The notes below the pieces were generated by a model. It was not told where the DNA came from, did not search any database, and was given only the letters and a program-made list of their open reading frames with translations. A DNA stretch of 64,000 bases from Osedax fenrisi (taxonomy: Eukaryota; Annelida; Polychaeta; Sabellida; Siboglinidae). A program made the position numbers and the translations under genes. This document shows positions 27,520-40,999 of this stretch, piece by piece (the stretch's first letter is position 1; each line of letters begins with the position of its first letter). Location: contig CAXHSG010000218.1 in assembly GCA_964019155.1 (NCBI GenBank), positions 682,001 to 746,000 of the forward strand, written 5' to 3'.

Positions 27520-28760
27520 CTAACTCTAGCTAACTCTAGCTAACTCTAGCTAACTCTAGCTAACTCTAGCTAACTCTAGGTAACTCTAGCTAACTTTAGC
27601 TAACTCTAGCTAACTCTAGCTAAATCTAGCTAACTCTAGCTAACTCTAGCTAACTCTAGCTAACTCTAGGTAACTCTAGCTAACTCTAGCTAACTCTAGG
27701 TAACTCTAGATAACTCTAGGTAACTCTAGCTAACTCTAGGTAACTCTAGCTAACTCTAGCTAACTCTAGGTAACTCTAGGTAACTCTAGCTAACTCTAGC
27801 TAACTCTAGCTAACTCTAGCTAACTCTAGGTAACTCTATGTAACTCTAGGTAACTCTAGCTAACTCTAGGTAACTCTAGCTAACTCTAGCTAACTCTAGG
27901 TAACTCTAGGTAACTCTAGGTAACTCTAGCTAACTCTAGCTAACTTTAGCTAACTCTAGCTAACTCTAGCTAACTCTAGCTAACTTTAGCTAACTCTAGC
28001 TAACTCTAGGTAACTCTAGCTAACTTTAGCTAACTCTAGCTAACTCTAGCTAAATCTAGCTAACTCTAGCTAATTCTATCTAACTCTAGCTAACTCTAGG
28101 TAACTCTAGGTAACTCTAGCTAACTCTAGGTAACTCTAGCTAACTCTAGCTAACTCTAGGTAACTCTAGGTAACTCTAGCTAACTCTAGCTAACTTTAGC
28201 TAACTCTAGCTAACTCTAGGTAACTCTAGGTAACTCTAGGTAACTCTAGCTAACTTTAGCTAACTCTAGGTAACTATAGGTAACTCTAAGTAACTCTAGC
28301 TAACTCTAGTTAACTCTAGCTAACTCAAGCTAACTCTAGCTAACTCTAGTTAACTCTAGCTAACTCTAGCTAACTCTAGCTAACTTTAGCTAACTCTAGC
28401 TAACTCTAGGTAACTTTAGCTAACTCTAGCTAACTCTAACTAACTCTAGCTAACTCTAGGTAACTCTAGGTAACTCTAGCTAACTTTAGCTAACTCTATG
28501 TAACTATAGGTAACTCTAGGTAACTCTAGCTAACTCTAACTAACTCTAGGAAACTCTAGGTAACTCTAGGTAACTCTAGCTAACTCTAGCTAACTTTAGC
28601 TAACTCTAGCTAACTTTAGCTAACTCTAGCTAACTCTAGGTAACTCTAGCTAACTTTAGCTAACTCTAGCTAACTCTAGCTAAATCTAGCTAACTCTAGC
28701 TAACTCTAGGTAACTCTAGGTAACTCTAGGTAACTCTAGGTAACTCTAGCTAATTCTAGC
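27520..28760 (+). repeat. Copy of 22.3-23.5 kb at a 5,239-bp shift
   Basis: TATGTAACTC (22598 and 27837), TAAGTAACTC (23048 and 28287) and TAGGAAACTC (23308 and 28547) line up at 5,239 bp. At the left edge is a unit seen once in the window, TACCTAACTC at 27517. Edges are approximate. Around 28767-28796 two TAGATAACTC-type units interrupt the pattern. Confidence 0.8.
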
Positions 28761-29326
28761 TAACTCTAGATAACTCTAGCTAACTTTAGATAACTCTAGG
28801 TAACTCTAGGTAACTCTAGCTAACTCTAGGTAACTCTAGGTAACTCTAGCTAACTCTAGCTAACTCTAGCTAACTCTAGCTAACTCTAGCTAACTCTAGG
28901 TAACTCTAGCTAACTCTAGGTAACTCTAGCTAACTCTAGCTAACTCTAGCTAACTCTAGCTAACTCTAGGTAACTCTAGATAACTTTAGCTAACTCTAGC
29001 TAACTCTAGCTAAATCTAGCTAACTCTAGCTAACTCTAGCTAACTCTAGCTAACTCTAGGTAAATCTAGCTAACTCTAGCTAACTCTAGCTAACTCTAGG
29101 TAACTCTAGATAACTCTAGGTAACTCTAGCTAACTCTAGGTAACTCTAGCTAACTCTAGCTAACTCTAGGTAACTCTAGGTAACTCTAGCTAACTCTAGC
29201 TAACTCTAGCTAACTCTAGCTAACTCTAGGTAACTCTATGTAACTCTAGGTAACTCTAGCTAACTCTAGGTAACTCTAGCTAACTCTAGCTAACTCTAGG
29301 TAACTCTAGGTAACTCTAGGTAACTC

Positions 29327-31855
29327 TAGCTAACTCTAGCTAACTTTAGCTAACTCTAGCTAACTCTAGCTAACTCTAGCTAACTTTAGCTAACTCTAGC
29401 TAACTCTAGGTAACTCTAGCTAACTTTAGCTAACTCTAGCTAACTCTAGCTAAATCTAGCTAACTCTAGCTAATTCTAGCTAACTCTAGCTATCTCTAGC
29501 TAACTCTAGCTAAATCTAGCTAACTCTAGCTAACTCTAGCTAACTCTAGCTACCTCTAGCTAACTCTATGTAACTCTAGGTAACTCTAGCTAACTCTAGC
29601 TAACTCTAGCTAACTCTAGCTAACTCTAGGTAACTCTAGGTAACTATATGTAACTCTAGGTAACTCTAGCTAACTCTAGCTAACTCTAGCTAACTCTAGG
29701 TAACTCTAGCTAACTCTAGCTAACTCTAGCTAACTCTAGCTAACTCTAGCTAACTTTAGCTAACTCTAGCTAACTCTAGCTAACTCTAGCTAACTTTAGC
29801 TAACTCTAGCTAACTATAGGTAACTTTAGCTAACTTTAGCTAACTCTAACTAACTCTAGCTAACTCTAGGTAACTCTAGGTAACTCTAGCTAACTTTAGC
29901 TAACTCTAGATAACTATAGGTAACTCTAGGTATCAATAGCTAACTCTAGCTAACTTTAGCTAACTCTAGGTAACTATAGGTAACTTTAGCTAACTCTAGC
30001 TAACTCTAGCTAACTCTAGCTAACTCTAGCTAACTCTAGCTAACTCTAGCTAACTCTAGGTAACTCTAGCTAACTTTAGCTAACTCTAGCTAACTCTAGC
30101 TAAATCTAGCTAACTCTAGGTAACTCTAGCTAACTCTAGGTAACTCTAGGTAACTCTAGCTAACTCTAGCTAACTCTAGCTAACTCTAGCTAACTCTAGC
30201 TAACTCTAGGTAACTCTAGCTAACTTTAGCTAACTCTAGCTAATATAGGTAACTCTAGCTAACTTTAGCTAACTCTAGCTAACTCTAGCTAACTCTAGCT
30301 AAATCTAGCTAACTCTAGCTAACTCTAGCTAACTCTAGCTAACTCTAGCTAACTCTAGCTATCTCTAGCTAACTCTAGCTAAATCTAGCTAACTCTAGCT
30401 AACTCTAGCTAACTCTAGCTAACTCTAGGTAACTCTAGGTAACTCTAGCTAACTCTAGCTAACTCTAGCTAACTCTATGTAACTCTAGGTAACTCTAGCT
30501 AACTCTAGCTAACTCTAGGTAACTCTAGGTAACTATATGTAACTCTAGGTAACTCTAGCTAACTCTAGCTAACTCTAGCTAACTTTAGGTAACTCTAGCT
30601 AACTCTAGCTAACTCTAGCTAACTCTAGCTAACTCTAGCTAACTTTAGCTAACTCTAGCTAACTCTAGCTAACTCTAGCTAACTTTAGCTAACTCTAGCT
30701 AACTCTAGGTAACTTTAGCTAACTTTAGCTAACTCTAACTAACTCTAGCTAACTCTATGTAACTCTAGGTAACTCTAGCTAACTTTAGCTAACTCTAGGT
30801 AACTATAGGTAACTCTAGGTATCACTAGCTAACTCTAGCTAACTTTAGCTAACTCTAGGTAACTATAGGTAACTTTAGCTAACTCTAGCTAACTCTAGCT
30901 AACTCTAGCTAACTCTAGCTAACTCTAGCTAACTCTAGCTAACTCTAGGTAACTCTAGCTAACTTTAGCTAACTCTAGCTAACTCTAGCTAAATCTAGCT
31001 AAATCTAGCTAACTCTAGCTAACTCTAGCTAACTCTAGGTAACTCTAGCTAACTCTAGCTAACTCTAGCTAACTCTAGCTAACTCTAGGTAACTCTAGAT
31101 AACTCTAGGTAACTCTAGCTAACTCTAGGTAACTCTAGCTAACTCTAGCTAACTCTAGGTTACTCTAGGTAACTCTAGCTAACTCTAGCTAACTCTAGCT
31201 AACTCTAGCTAACTCTAGGTAACTCTATGTAACTCTAGGTAACTCTAGCTAACTCTAGGTAACTCTAGCTAACTCTAGCTAACTCTAGGTAACTCTAGGT
31301 AACTCTAGGTAACTCTAGCTAACTCTAGCTAACTTTAGCTAACTCTAGCTAACTCTAGCTAACTCTAGCTAACTTTAGCTAACTCTAGCTAACTCTAGGT
31401 AACTCTAGCTAACTTTAGCTAACTCTAGCTAACTCTAGCTAAATCTAGCTAACTCTAGCTAATTCTAGCTAACTCTAGCTAACTCTAGGTAACTCTAGGT
31501 AACTCTATCTAACTCTAGCTAACTCTAGCTAACTCTAGCTAACTCTAGGTAACTCTAGGTAACTCTAGCTAACTCTAGCTAACTTTAGCTAACTCTAGCT
31601 AACTCTAGGTAACTCTAGGTAACTCTAGGTAACTCTAGCTAACTTTAGCTAACTCTAGGTAACTATAGGTAACTCTAAGTAACTCTAGCTAACTCTAGTT
31701 AACTCTAGCTAACTTAAGCTAACTCTAGCTAACTCTAGTTAACTCTAGCTAACTCTAGCTAACTCTAGCTAACTTTAGCTAACTCTAGCTAACTCTAGGT
31801 AACTTTAGCTAACTCTAGCTAACTCTAACTAACTCTAGCTAACTCTAGGTAACTC
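29327..31855 (+). repeat. Tandem higher-order unit, first copy (2,529 bp)
   Basis: This block is followed directly by its own copy at 31856-34324. The first part matches at 2,529 bp: TAGCTACCTC 29547/32076 and TAGGTATCAA 29927/32456. The second part matches at 2,469 bp: nine-base TAGCTAATA 30237/32706, TAGGTATCAC 30816/33285, TAGGTTACTC 31156/33625 and TAAGTAACTC 31676/34145. TAGCTACCTC and TAGCTAATA occur only in this pair. A change private to this copy is ACTTAAGC at about 31702, where the partner has ACTCAAGC. Confidence 0.92.
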
Positions 31856-34324
31856 TAGCTAACTCTAGCTAACTTTAGCTAACTCTAGCTAACTCTAGCT
31901 AACTCTAGCTAACTTTAGCTAACTCTAGCTAACTCTAGGTAACTCTAGCTAACTTTAGCTAACTCTAGCTAACTCTAGCTAAATCTAGCTAACTCTAGCT
32001 AATTCTAGCTAACTCTAGCTATCTCTAGCTAACTCTAGCTAAATCTAGCTAACTCTAGCTAACTCTAGCTAACTCTAGCTACCTCTAGCTAACTCTATGT
32101 AACTCTAGGTAACTCTAGCTAACTCTAGCTAACTCTAGCTAACTCTAGCTAACTCTAGGTAACTCTAGGTAACTATAAGTAACTCTAGGTAACTCTAGCT
32201 AACTCTAGCTAACTCTAGCTAACTCTAGGTAACTCTAGCTAACTCTAGCTAACTCTAGCTAACTCTAGCTAACTCTAGCTAACTTTAGCTAACTCTAGCT
32301 AACTCTAGCTAACTCTAGCTAACTTTAGCTAACTCTAGCTAACTCTAGGTAACTTTAGCTAACTTTAGCTAACTCTAACTAACTCTAGCTAACTCTAGGT
32401 AACTCTAGGTAACTCTAGCTAACTTTAGCTAACTCTAGGTAACTATAGGTAACTCTAGGTATCAATAGCTAACTCTAGCTAACTTTAGCTAACTCTAGGT
32501 AACTATAGGTAACTTTAGCTAACTCTAGGTAACTCTAGCTAACTTTAGCTAACTCTAGCTAACTCTAGCTAAATCTAGCTAACTCTAGGTAACTCTAGCT
32601 AACTCTAGGTAACTCTAGGTAACTCTAGCTAACTCTAGCTAACTCTAGCTAACTCTAGCTAACTCTAGCTAACTCTAGGTAACTCTAGCTAACTTTAGCT
32701 AACTCTAGCTAATATAGGTAACTCTAGCTAACTTTAGCTAACTCTAGCTAACTCTAGCTAACTCTAGCTAAATCTAGCTAACTCTAGCTAACTCTAGCTA
32801 ACTCTAGCTAACTCTAGCTAACTCTAGCTATCTCTAGCTAACTCTAGCTAAATCTAGCTAACTCTAGCTAACTCTAGCTAACTCTAGCTAACTCTAGGTA
32901 ACTCTAGGTAACTCTAGCTAACTCTAGCTAACTCTAGCTAACTCTAGGTAACTCTAGGTAACTCTAGCTAACTCTAGCTAACTCTAGGTAACTCTAGGTA
33001 ACTATATGTAACTCTAGGTAACTCTAGCTAACTCTAGCTAACTCTAGCTAACTTTAGGTAACTCTAGCTAACTCTAGCTAACTCTAGCTAACTCTAGCTA
33101 ACTCTAGCTAACTTTAGCTAACTCTAGCTAACTCTAGCTAACTCTAGCTAACTTTAGCTAACTCTAGCTAACTCTAGGTAACTTTAGCTAACTTTAGCTA
33201 ACTCTAACTAACTCTAGCTAACTCTAGGTAACTCTAGGTAACTCTAGCTAACTTTAGCTAACTCTAGGTAACTATAGGTAACTCTAGGTATCACTAGCTA
33301 ACTCTAGCTAACTTTAGCTAACTCTAGGTAACTATAGGTAACTTTAGCTAACTCTAGCTAACTCTAGCTAACTCTAGCTAACTCTAGCTAACTCTAGCTA
33401 ACTCTAGCTAACTCTAGGTAACTCTAGCTAACTTTAGCTAACTCTAGCTAACTCTAGCTAAATCTAGCTAAATCTAGCTAACTCTAGCTAACTCTAGCTA
33501 ACTCTAGGTAACTCTAGCTAACTCTAGGTAACTCTAGCTAACTCTAGCTAACTCTAGGTAACTCTAGATAACTCTAGGTAACTCTAGCTAACTCTAGGTA
33601 ACTCTAGCTAACTCTAGCTAACTCTAGGTTACTCTAGGTAACTCTAGCTAACTCTAGCTAACTCTAGCTAACTCTAGCTAACTCTAGGTAACTCTATGTA
33701 ACTCTAGGTAACTCTAGCTAACTCTAGGTAACTCTAGCTAACTCTAGCTAACTCTAGGTAACTCTAGGTAACTCTAGGTAACTCTAGCTAACTCTAGCTA
33801 ACTTTAGCTAACTCTAGCTAACTCTAGCTAACTCTAGCTAACTTTAGCTAACTCTAGCTAACTCTAGGTAACTCTAGCTAACTTTAGCTAACTCTAGCTA
33901 ACTCTAGCTAAATCTAGCTAACTCTAGCTAATTCTAGCTAACTCTAGCTAACTCTAGGTAACTCTAGGTAACTCTATCTAACTCTAGCTAACTCTAGCTA
34001 ACTCTAGCTAACTCTAGGTAACTCTAGGTAACTCTAGCTAACTCTAGCTAACTTTAGCTAACTCTAGCTAACTCTAGGTAACTCTAGGTAACTCTAGGTA
34101 ACTCTAGCTAACTTTAGCTAACTCTAGGTAACTATAGGTAACTCTAAGTAACTCTAGCTAACTCTAGTTAACTCTAGCTAACTCAAGCTAACTCTAGCTA
34201 ACTCTAGTTAACTCTAGCTAACTCTAGCTAACTCTAGCTAACTTTAGCTAACTCTAGCTAACTCTAGGTAACTTTAGCTAACTCTAGCTAACTCTAACTA
34301 ACTCTAGCTAACTCTAGGTAACTC
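31856..34324 (+). repeat. Tandem higher-order unit, second copy (2,469 bp)
   Basis: This is the direct tandem partner of 29327-31855, starting at the base after it ends. It is 60 bp shorter because six C/G units of the run after TAGGTAACTT near 30000 are missing here (near 32520). The match stops near 34325, where this copy continues with a G unit and the first copy has already joined onto its partner with a C unit. Confidence 0.92.
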
Positions 34325-37300
34325 TAGGTAACTCTAGCTAACTTTAGCTAACTCTATGTAACTATAGGTAACTCTAGGTAACTCTAGCTAACTCTAACTA
34401 ACTCTAGGAAACTCTAGGTAACTCTAGGTAACTCTAGCTAACTCTAGCTAACTTTAGCTAACTCTAGCTAACTTTAGCTAACTCTAGCTAACTCTAGGTA
34501 ACTCTAGCTAACTTTAGCTAACTCTAGCTAACTCTAGCTAAATCTAGCTAACTCTAGCTAACTCTAGGTAACTCTAGGTAACTCTAGGTAACTCTAGGTA
34601 ACTCTAGCTAATTCTAGCTAACTCTAGGTAACTCTAGCTAACTCTAGCTAACTCTAGGTAACTCTAGGTAACTCTAGCTAACTCTAGGTAACTCTAGGTA
34701 ACTCTAGCTAACTTTAGCTAACTCTAGCTAACTCTAGCTATCTCTAGCTAACTCTAGGTAACTCTAGGTAACTTTAGCTAACTCTAGCTAATCTAGGTAA
34801 CTCTAGCTAACTTTAGCTAACTCTAGCTAACTCTAGCTAACACTAGCTAACTCTAGGTAACTCTAGGTAACTCTAGGTAACTCTAGCTAACTTTAGCTAA
34901 CTCTAGGTAACTATAGGTAACTCTAGCTAACTCTAGGTAACTCTAGCTAACTCTAGCTAACTCTAGGTAACTATAGGTAACTCTAGCTGACTCTAGCTAA
35001 CTCTAGCTAACTCTAGCTAACTCTAGGTAACTCTATGTAACTCTAGGTAACTCTAGCTAACTCTAGGTAACTCTAGCTAACTCTAGCTAACTCTAGGTAA
35101 CTCTAGGTAACTCTAGGTAACTCTAGCTAACTCTAGCTAACTTTAGCTAACTCTAGCTAACTCTAGCTAACTCTAGCTAACTTTAGCTAACTCTAGCTAA
35201 CTCTAGGTAACTCTAGCTAACTTTAGCTAACTCTAGCTAACTCTAGCTAAATCTAGCTAACTCTAGCTAATTCTAGCTAACTCTAGCTATCTCTAGCTAA
35301 CTCTAGCTAAATCTAGCTAACTCTAGCTAACTCTAGCTAACTCTAGCTAACTCTAGGTAACTCTAGGTAACTCTAGCTAACTCTAGCTAACTCTAGCTAA
35401 CTCTAGCTAACTCTAGGTAACTCTAGGTAACTCTAGCTAACTCTAGCTAACTTTAGCTAACTCTAGCTAACTCTAGGTAACTCTAGGTAACTATAGGTAA
35501 CTCTAGGTAACTCTAGCTAACTCTAGCTAACTCTAGCTAACTCTAGGTAACTCTAGCTAAATCTAGCTAACTCTAGCTAACTCTAGCTAACTCTAGCTAA
35601 CTTTAGCTAACTCTAGCTAACTCTAGCTAACTCTAGCTAACTTTAGCTAACTCTATCTAACTCTAGGTAACTTTAGCTAACTTTAGCTAACTCTAACTAA
35701 CTCTAGCTAACTCTAGGTAACTCTAGGTAACTCTAGCTAACTTTAGCTAACTCTAGGTAACTATAGGTAACTCTAGGTATCACTAGCTAACTCTAGCTAA
35801 CTTTAGCTAACTCTAGGTAACTATAGGTAACTTTAGCTAACTATAGCTAACTCTAGCTAACTCTAGCTAACTCTAGCTAACTCTAGCTAACTCTAGCTAA
35901 CTCTAGGTAACTCTAGGTAACTTTAGCTAACTCTAGCTAACTCTAGCTAAATCTAGCTAACTCTAGCTAACTCTAGCTAACTCTAGCTAACTCTAGGTAA
36001 CTCTAGCTAACTCTAGCTAACTCTAGGTAACTCTAGATAACTCTAGGTAACTCTAGCTAACTCTAGGTAACTCTAGCTAACTCTAGCTAACTCTAGGTAA
36101 CTCTAGGTAACTCTAGCTAACTCTAGCTAACTCTAGCTAACTCTAGCTAACTCTAGGTAACTCTATGTAACTCTAGGTAACTCTAGCTAACTCTAGGTAA
36201 CTCTAGCTAATTCTAGCTAACTCTAGGTAACTCTAGGTAACTCTAGGTAACTCTAGCTAACTCTAGCTAACTTTAGCTAACTCTAGCTAACTCTAGCTAA
36301 CTCTAGCTAACTTTAGCTAACTCTAGCTAACTCTAGATAACTCTAGCTAACTTTAGCTAACTCTAGCTAACTCTAGCTAAATCTAGCTAACTCTAGCTAA
36401 TTCTATCTAACTCTAGCTAACTCTAGGTAACTCTAGGTAACTCTAGCTAACTCTAGGTAACTCTAGCTAACTCTAGCTAACTCTAGGTAACTCTAGGTAA
36501 CTCTAGCTAACTCTAGCTAACTTTAGCTAACTCTAGCTAACTCTAGGTAACTCTAGGTAACTCTAGGTAACTCTAGCTAACTTTAGCTAACTCTAGGTAA
36601 CTATAGGTAACTCTAAGTAACTCTAGCTAACTCTAGTTAACTCTAGCTAACTCAAGCTAACTCTAGCTAACTCTAGTTAACTCTAGCTAACTCTAGCTAA
36701 CTCTAGCTAACTTTAGCTAACTCTAGCTAACTCTAGGTAACTTTAGCTAACTCTAGCTAACTTTAGCTAACTCTAGCTAACTCTAGGTAACTCTAGCTAA
36801 CTTTAGCTAACTCTAGCTAACTCTAGCTAAATCTAGCTAACTCTAGCTAACTCTAGGTAACTCTAGGTAACTCTAGGTAACTCTAGGTAACTCTAGCTAA
36901 TTCTAGCTAACTCTAGGTAACTCTAGCTAACTCTAGATAACTCTAGGTAACTCTAGGTAACTCTAGCTAACTCTAGGTAACTCTAGGTAACTCTAGGTAA
37001 CTCTAGCTAACTCTAGCTAACTCTAGGTAACTCTAGCTAACTCTAGGTAACTCTAGCTAACTCTAGCTAACTTTAGCTAACTCTAGCTAACTCTAGGTAA
37101 CTCTAGATAACTTTAGCTAACTCTAGCTAACTCTAGCTAAATCTAGCTAACTCTAGCTAACTCTAGCTAACTCCAGATAACTCTAGGTAACTCTAGCTAA
37201 CTCTAGCTAACTCTAGCTAACTCTAGCTAACTCTAGGTAACTCTAGATAACTCTAGGTAACTCTAGCTAACTCTAGGTAACTCTAGGTAACTCTAGCTAA

Positions 37301-38200
37301 CTCTAGCTAACTCTAGCTAACTCTAGCTAACTCTAGGTAACTCTATGTAACTCTAGGTAACTCTAGCTAAATCTAGGTAACTCTAGCTAACTCTAGCTAA
37401 CTCTAGGTAACTCTAGGTAACTCTAGGTAACTCTAGCTAACTCTAGCTAACTTTAGCTAACTCTAGCTAACTCTAGCTAACTCTAGCTAACTTTAGCTAA
37501 CTCTAGCTAACTCTAGGTAACTCTAGCTAACTTTAGCTAACTCTAGCTAACTCTAGCTAAATCTAGCTAACTCTAGCTAATTCTAGCTAACTCTAGCTAT
37601 CTCTAGCTAACTCTAGCTAAATCTAGCTAACTCTAGCTAACTCTAGCTAACTCTAGCTAACTCTATGTAACTCTAGGTAACTCTAGCTAACTCTAGCTAA
37701 CTCTAGTTAACTCTAGGTAACTCTAGGTAACTCTAGGTAACTCTAGCTAACTCTAGCTAACTTTAGCTAACTCTAGCTAACTCTAGGTAACTCTAGGTAA
37801 CTATAGGTAACTCTAGGTAACTCTAGCTAACTCTAGCTAACTCTAGCTAACTCTAGGTAACTCTAGCTAACTCTAGCTAACTCTAGCTAACTCTAGCTAA
37901 CTCTAGCTAACTTTAGCTAACTCTAGCTAACTCTAGCTAACTCTAGCTAACTTTAGCTAACTCTAGCTAACTCTAGGTAACTTTAGCTAACTTTAGCTAA
38001 CTCTAACTAACTCTAGCTAACTATAGGTAACTCTAGGTAACTCTAGCTAACTTTAGCTAACTCTAGGTAACTATAGGTAACTCTAGGTATCACTAGCTAA
38101 CTCTAGCTAACTTTAGCTAACTCTAGGTAACTATAGGTAACTTTAGCTAACTCTAGCTAACTCTAGCTAACTCTAGCTAACTCTAGCTAACTCTAGCTAA
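34325..38200 (+). repeat. Mosaic decamer block
   Basis: Pure satellite with no gene. It holds TAGGAAACTC at 34405, a nine-base unit at 34785, the first TAGCTAACAC unit at 34834, TAGCTGACTC at 34984, TAGGTATCAC at 35774 and 38084, TAAGTAACTC at 36614 and a unit seen once, CAGATAACTC at 37174. I could not assign the block to one clean duplication. Its marker order resembles the higher-order unit, with deletions. Confidence 0.75.
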
Positions 38201-40880
38201 CTCTAGCTAACTCTAGGTAACTCTAGCTAACTTTAGCTAACTCTAGCTAACTCTAGCTAAATCTAGCTAACTCTAGCTAACTCTAGCTAACTCTAGCTAA
38301 CTCTAGCTAACTCTAGCTAACTTTAGCTAACTCTAGCTAACTCTAGGTAACTCTAGCTATCTTTAGCTAACTCTAGCTAACTCTAGCTAAATCTAGCTAA
38401 CTCTAGCTAATTCTATCTAACTCTAGCTAACTCTAGGTAACTCTAGATAACTCTAGCTAACTCTAGGTAACTCTAGCTAACTCTAGCTAACTCTAGGTAA
38501 CTCTAGGTAACTCTAGCTAACTCTAGCTAACTTTAGCTAACTCTAGCTAACTCTAGGTAACTCTAGGTAACTCTAGGTAACTCTAGCTAACTTTAGCTAA
38601 CTCTAGGTAACTATAGGTAACTCTAAGTAACTCTAGCTAACTCTAGTTAACTCTAGCTAACTCAAGCTAACTCTAGCTAACTCTAGTTAACTCTAGCTAA
38701 CTCTAGCTAACTCTAGCTAACTTTAGCTAACTCTAGCTAACTCTAGGTAACTTTAGCTAACTCTAGCTAACTCTAACTAACTCTAGCTAACTCTAGGTAA
38801 CTCTAGGTAACTCTAGCTAACTTTAGCTAACTCTATGTAACTATAGGTAACTCTAGGTAACTCTAGCTAACTCTAACTAACTCTAGGAAACTCTAGGTAA
38901 CTCTAGGTAACTCTAGCTAACTCTAGCTAACTTTAGCTAACTCTAGCTAACTTTAGCTAACTCTAGCTAACTCTAGGTAACTCTAGCTAACTTTAGCTAA
39001 CTCTAGCTAACTCTAGATAAATCTAGCTAACTCTAGCTAACTCTAGGTAACTCTAGGTAACTCTAGTTAACTCTAGGTAACTCTAGCTAATTCTAGCTAA
39101 CTCTAGGTAACTCTAGCTAACTCTAGATAACTCTAGGTAACTCTAGGTAACTCTAGCTAACTCTAGGTAACTCTAGGTAACTCTAGCTAACTCTAGCTAA
39201 CTCTAGCTAACTCTAGCTAACTCTAGCTAACTCTAGGTAACTCTAGCTAACTCTAGGTAACTCTAGCTAACTCTAGCTAACTCTAGCTAACTCTAGCTAA
39301 CTCTAGGTAACTCTAGATAACTTTAGCTAACTCTAGCTAACTCTAGCTAAATCTAGCTAACTCTAGCTAACTCTAGCTAACTCTAGCTAACTCTAGGTAA
39401 CTCTAGCTAACTCTAGCTAACTCTAGCTAACTCTAGCTAACTCTAGGTAACTCTAGATAACTCTAGGTAACTCTAGCTAACTCTAGGTAACTCTAGCTAA
39501 CTCTAGCTAACTCTAGGTAACTCTAGGTAACTCTAGCTAACTCTAGCTAACTCTAGCTAACTCTAGCTAACTCTAGGTAACTCTATGTAACTCTAGGTAA
39601 CTCTAGCTAACTCTAGGTAACTCTAGCTAACTCTAGCTAACTCTAGGTAACTCTAGGTAACTCTAGGTAACTCTAGCTAACTCTAGCTAACTTTAGCTAA
39701 CTCTAGCTAACTCTAGCTAACTCTAGCTAACTTTAGCTAACTCTAGCTAACTCTAGGTAACTCTAGCTAACTTTAGCTAACTCTAGCTAACTCTAGCTAA
39801 ATCTAGCTAACTCTAGCTAATTCTAGCTAACTCTAGCTATCTCTAGCTAACTCTAGCTAAATCTAGCTAACTCTAGCTAACTCTAGCTAACTCTAGCTAA
39901 CTCTATGTAACTCTAGGTAACTCTAGCTAACTCTAGCTAACTCTAGCTAACTCTAGCTAACTCTAGGTAACTCTAGGTAACTCTAGCTAACTCTAGCTAA
40001 CTTTAGCTAACTCTAGCTAACTCTAGGTAACTCTAGGTAACTATAGGTAACTCTAGGTAACTCTAGCTAACTCTAGCTAACTCTAGCTAACTCTAGGTAA
40101 CTCTAGCTAACTCTAGCTAACTCTAGCTAACTCTAGCTAACTCTAGCTAACTTTAGCTAACTCTAGCTAACTCTAGCTAACTCTAGCTAACTTTAGCTAA
40201 CTCTAGCTAACTCTAGGTAACTTTAGCTAACTTTAGCTAACTCTAACTAACTCTAGCTAACTCTAGGTAACTCTAGGTAACTCTAGCTAACTTTAGCTAA
40301 CTCTAGGTAACTATAGGTAACTCTAGGTATCACTAGCTAACTCTAGCTAACTTTAGCTAACTCTAGGTAACTATAGGTAACTTTAGCTAACTCTAGCTAA
40401 CTCTAGCTAACTCTAGCTAACTCTAGCTAACTCTAGCTAACTCTAGCTAACTCTAGGTAACTCTAGCTAACTTTAGCTAACTCTAGCTAACTCTAGCTAA
40501 ATCTAGCTAACTCTAGCTAACTCTAGCTAACTCTAGCTAACTCTAGGTAACTCTAGCTAACTCTAGCTAACTCTAGGTAACTCTAGATAACTCTAGGTAA
40601 CTCTAGCTAACTCTAGGTAACTCTAGCTAACTCTAGCTAACTCTAGGTAACTCTAGGTAACTCTAGCTAACTCTAGCTAACTCTAGCTAACTCTAGCTAA
40701 CTCTAGGTAACTCTATGTAACTCTAGGTAACTCTAGCTAACTCTAGGTAACTCTAGCTAACTCTAGCTAACTCTAGGTAACTCTAGGTAACTCTAGGTAA
40801 CTCTAGCTAACTCTAGCTAACTTTAGCTAACTCTAGCTAACTCTAGCTAACTCTAGCTAATTTTAGCTAACTCTAGCTAA
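38200..40880 (+). repeat. Higher-order copy, first of the 2,800-bp pair
   Basis: Markers recur 2,800 bp downstream: TAGCTATCTT 38354/41154, TAAGTAACTC 38624/41424, TAGGAAACTC 38884/41684, TAGGTATCAC 40324/43124 and TATGTAACTC 40714/43514. After the last of these the partner lacks two units, so TAGCTAATTT pairs at 2,780 bp (40854/43634). Edges are approximate to a few tens of bases. Confidence 0.87.
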
Positions 40881-40999
40881 CTCTAGGTAACTTTAGCTAA
40901 CTTTAGCTAACTCTAACTAACTCTAGCTAACTCTAGGTAACTCTAGGTAACTCTAGCTAACTTTAGCTAACTCTAGGTAACTATAGGTAACTCTAGGTA

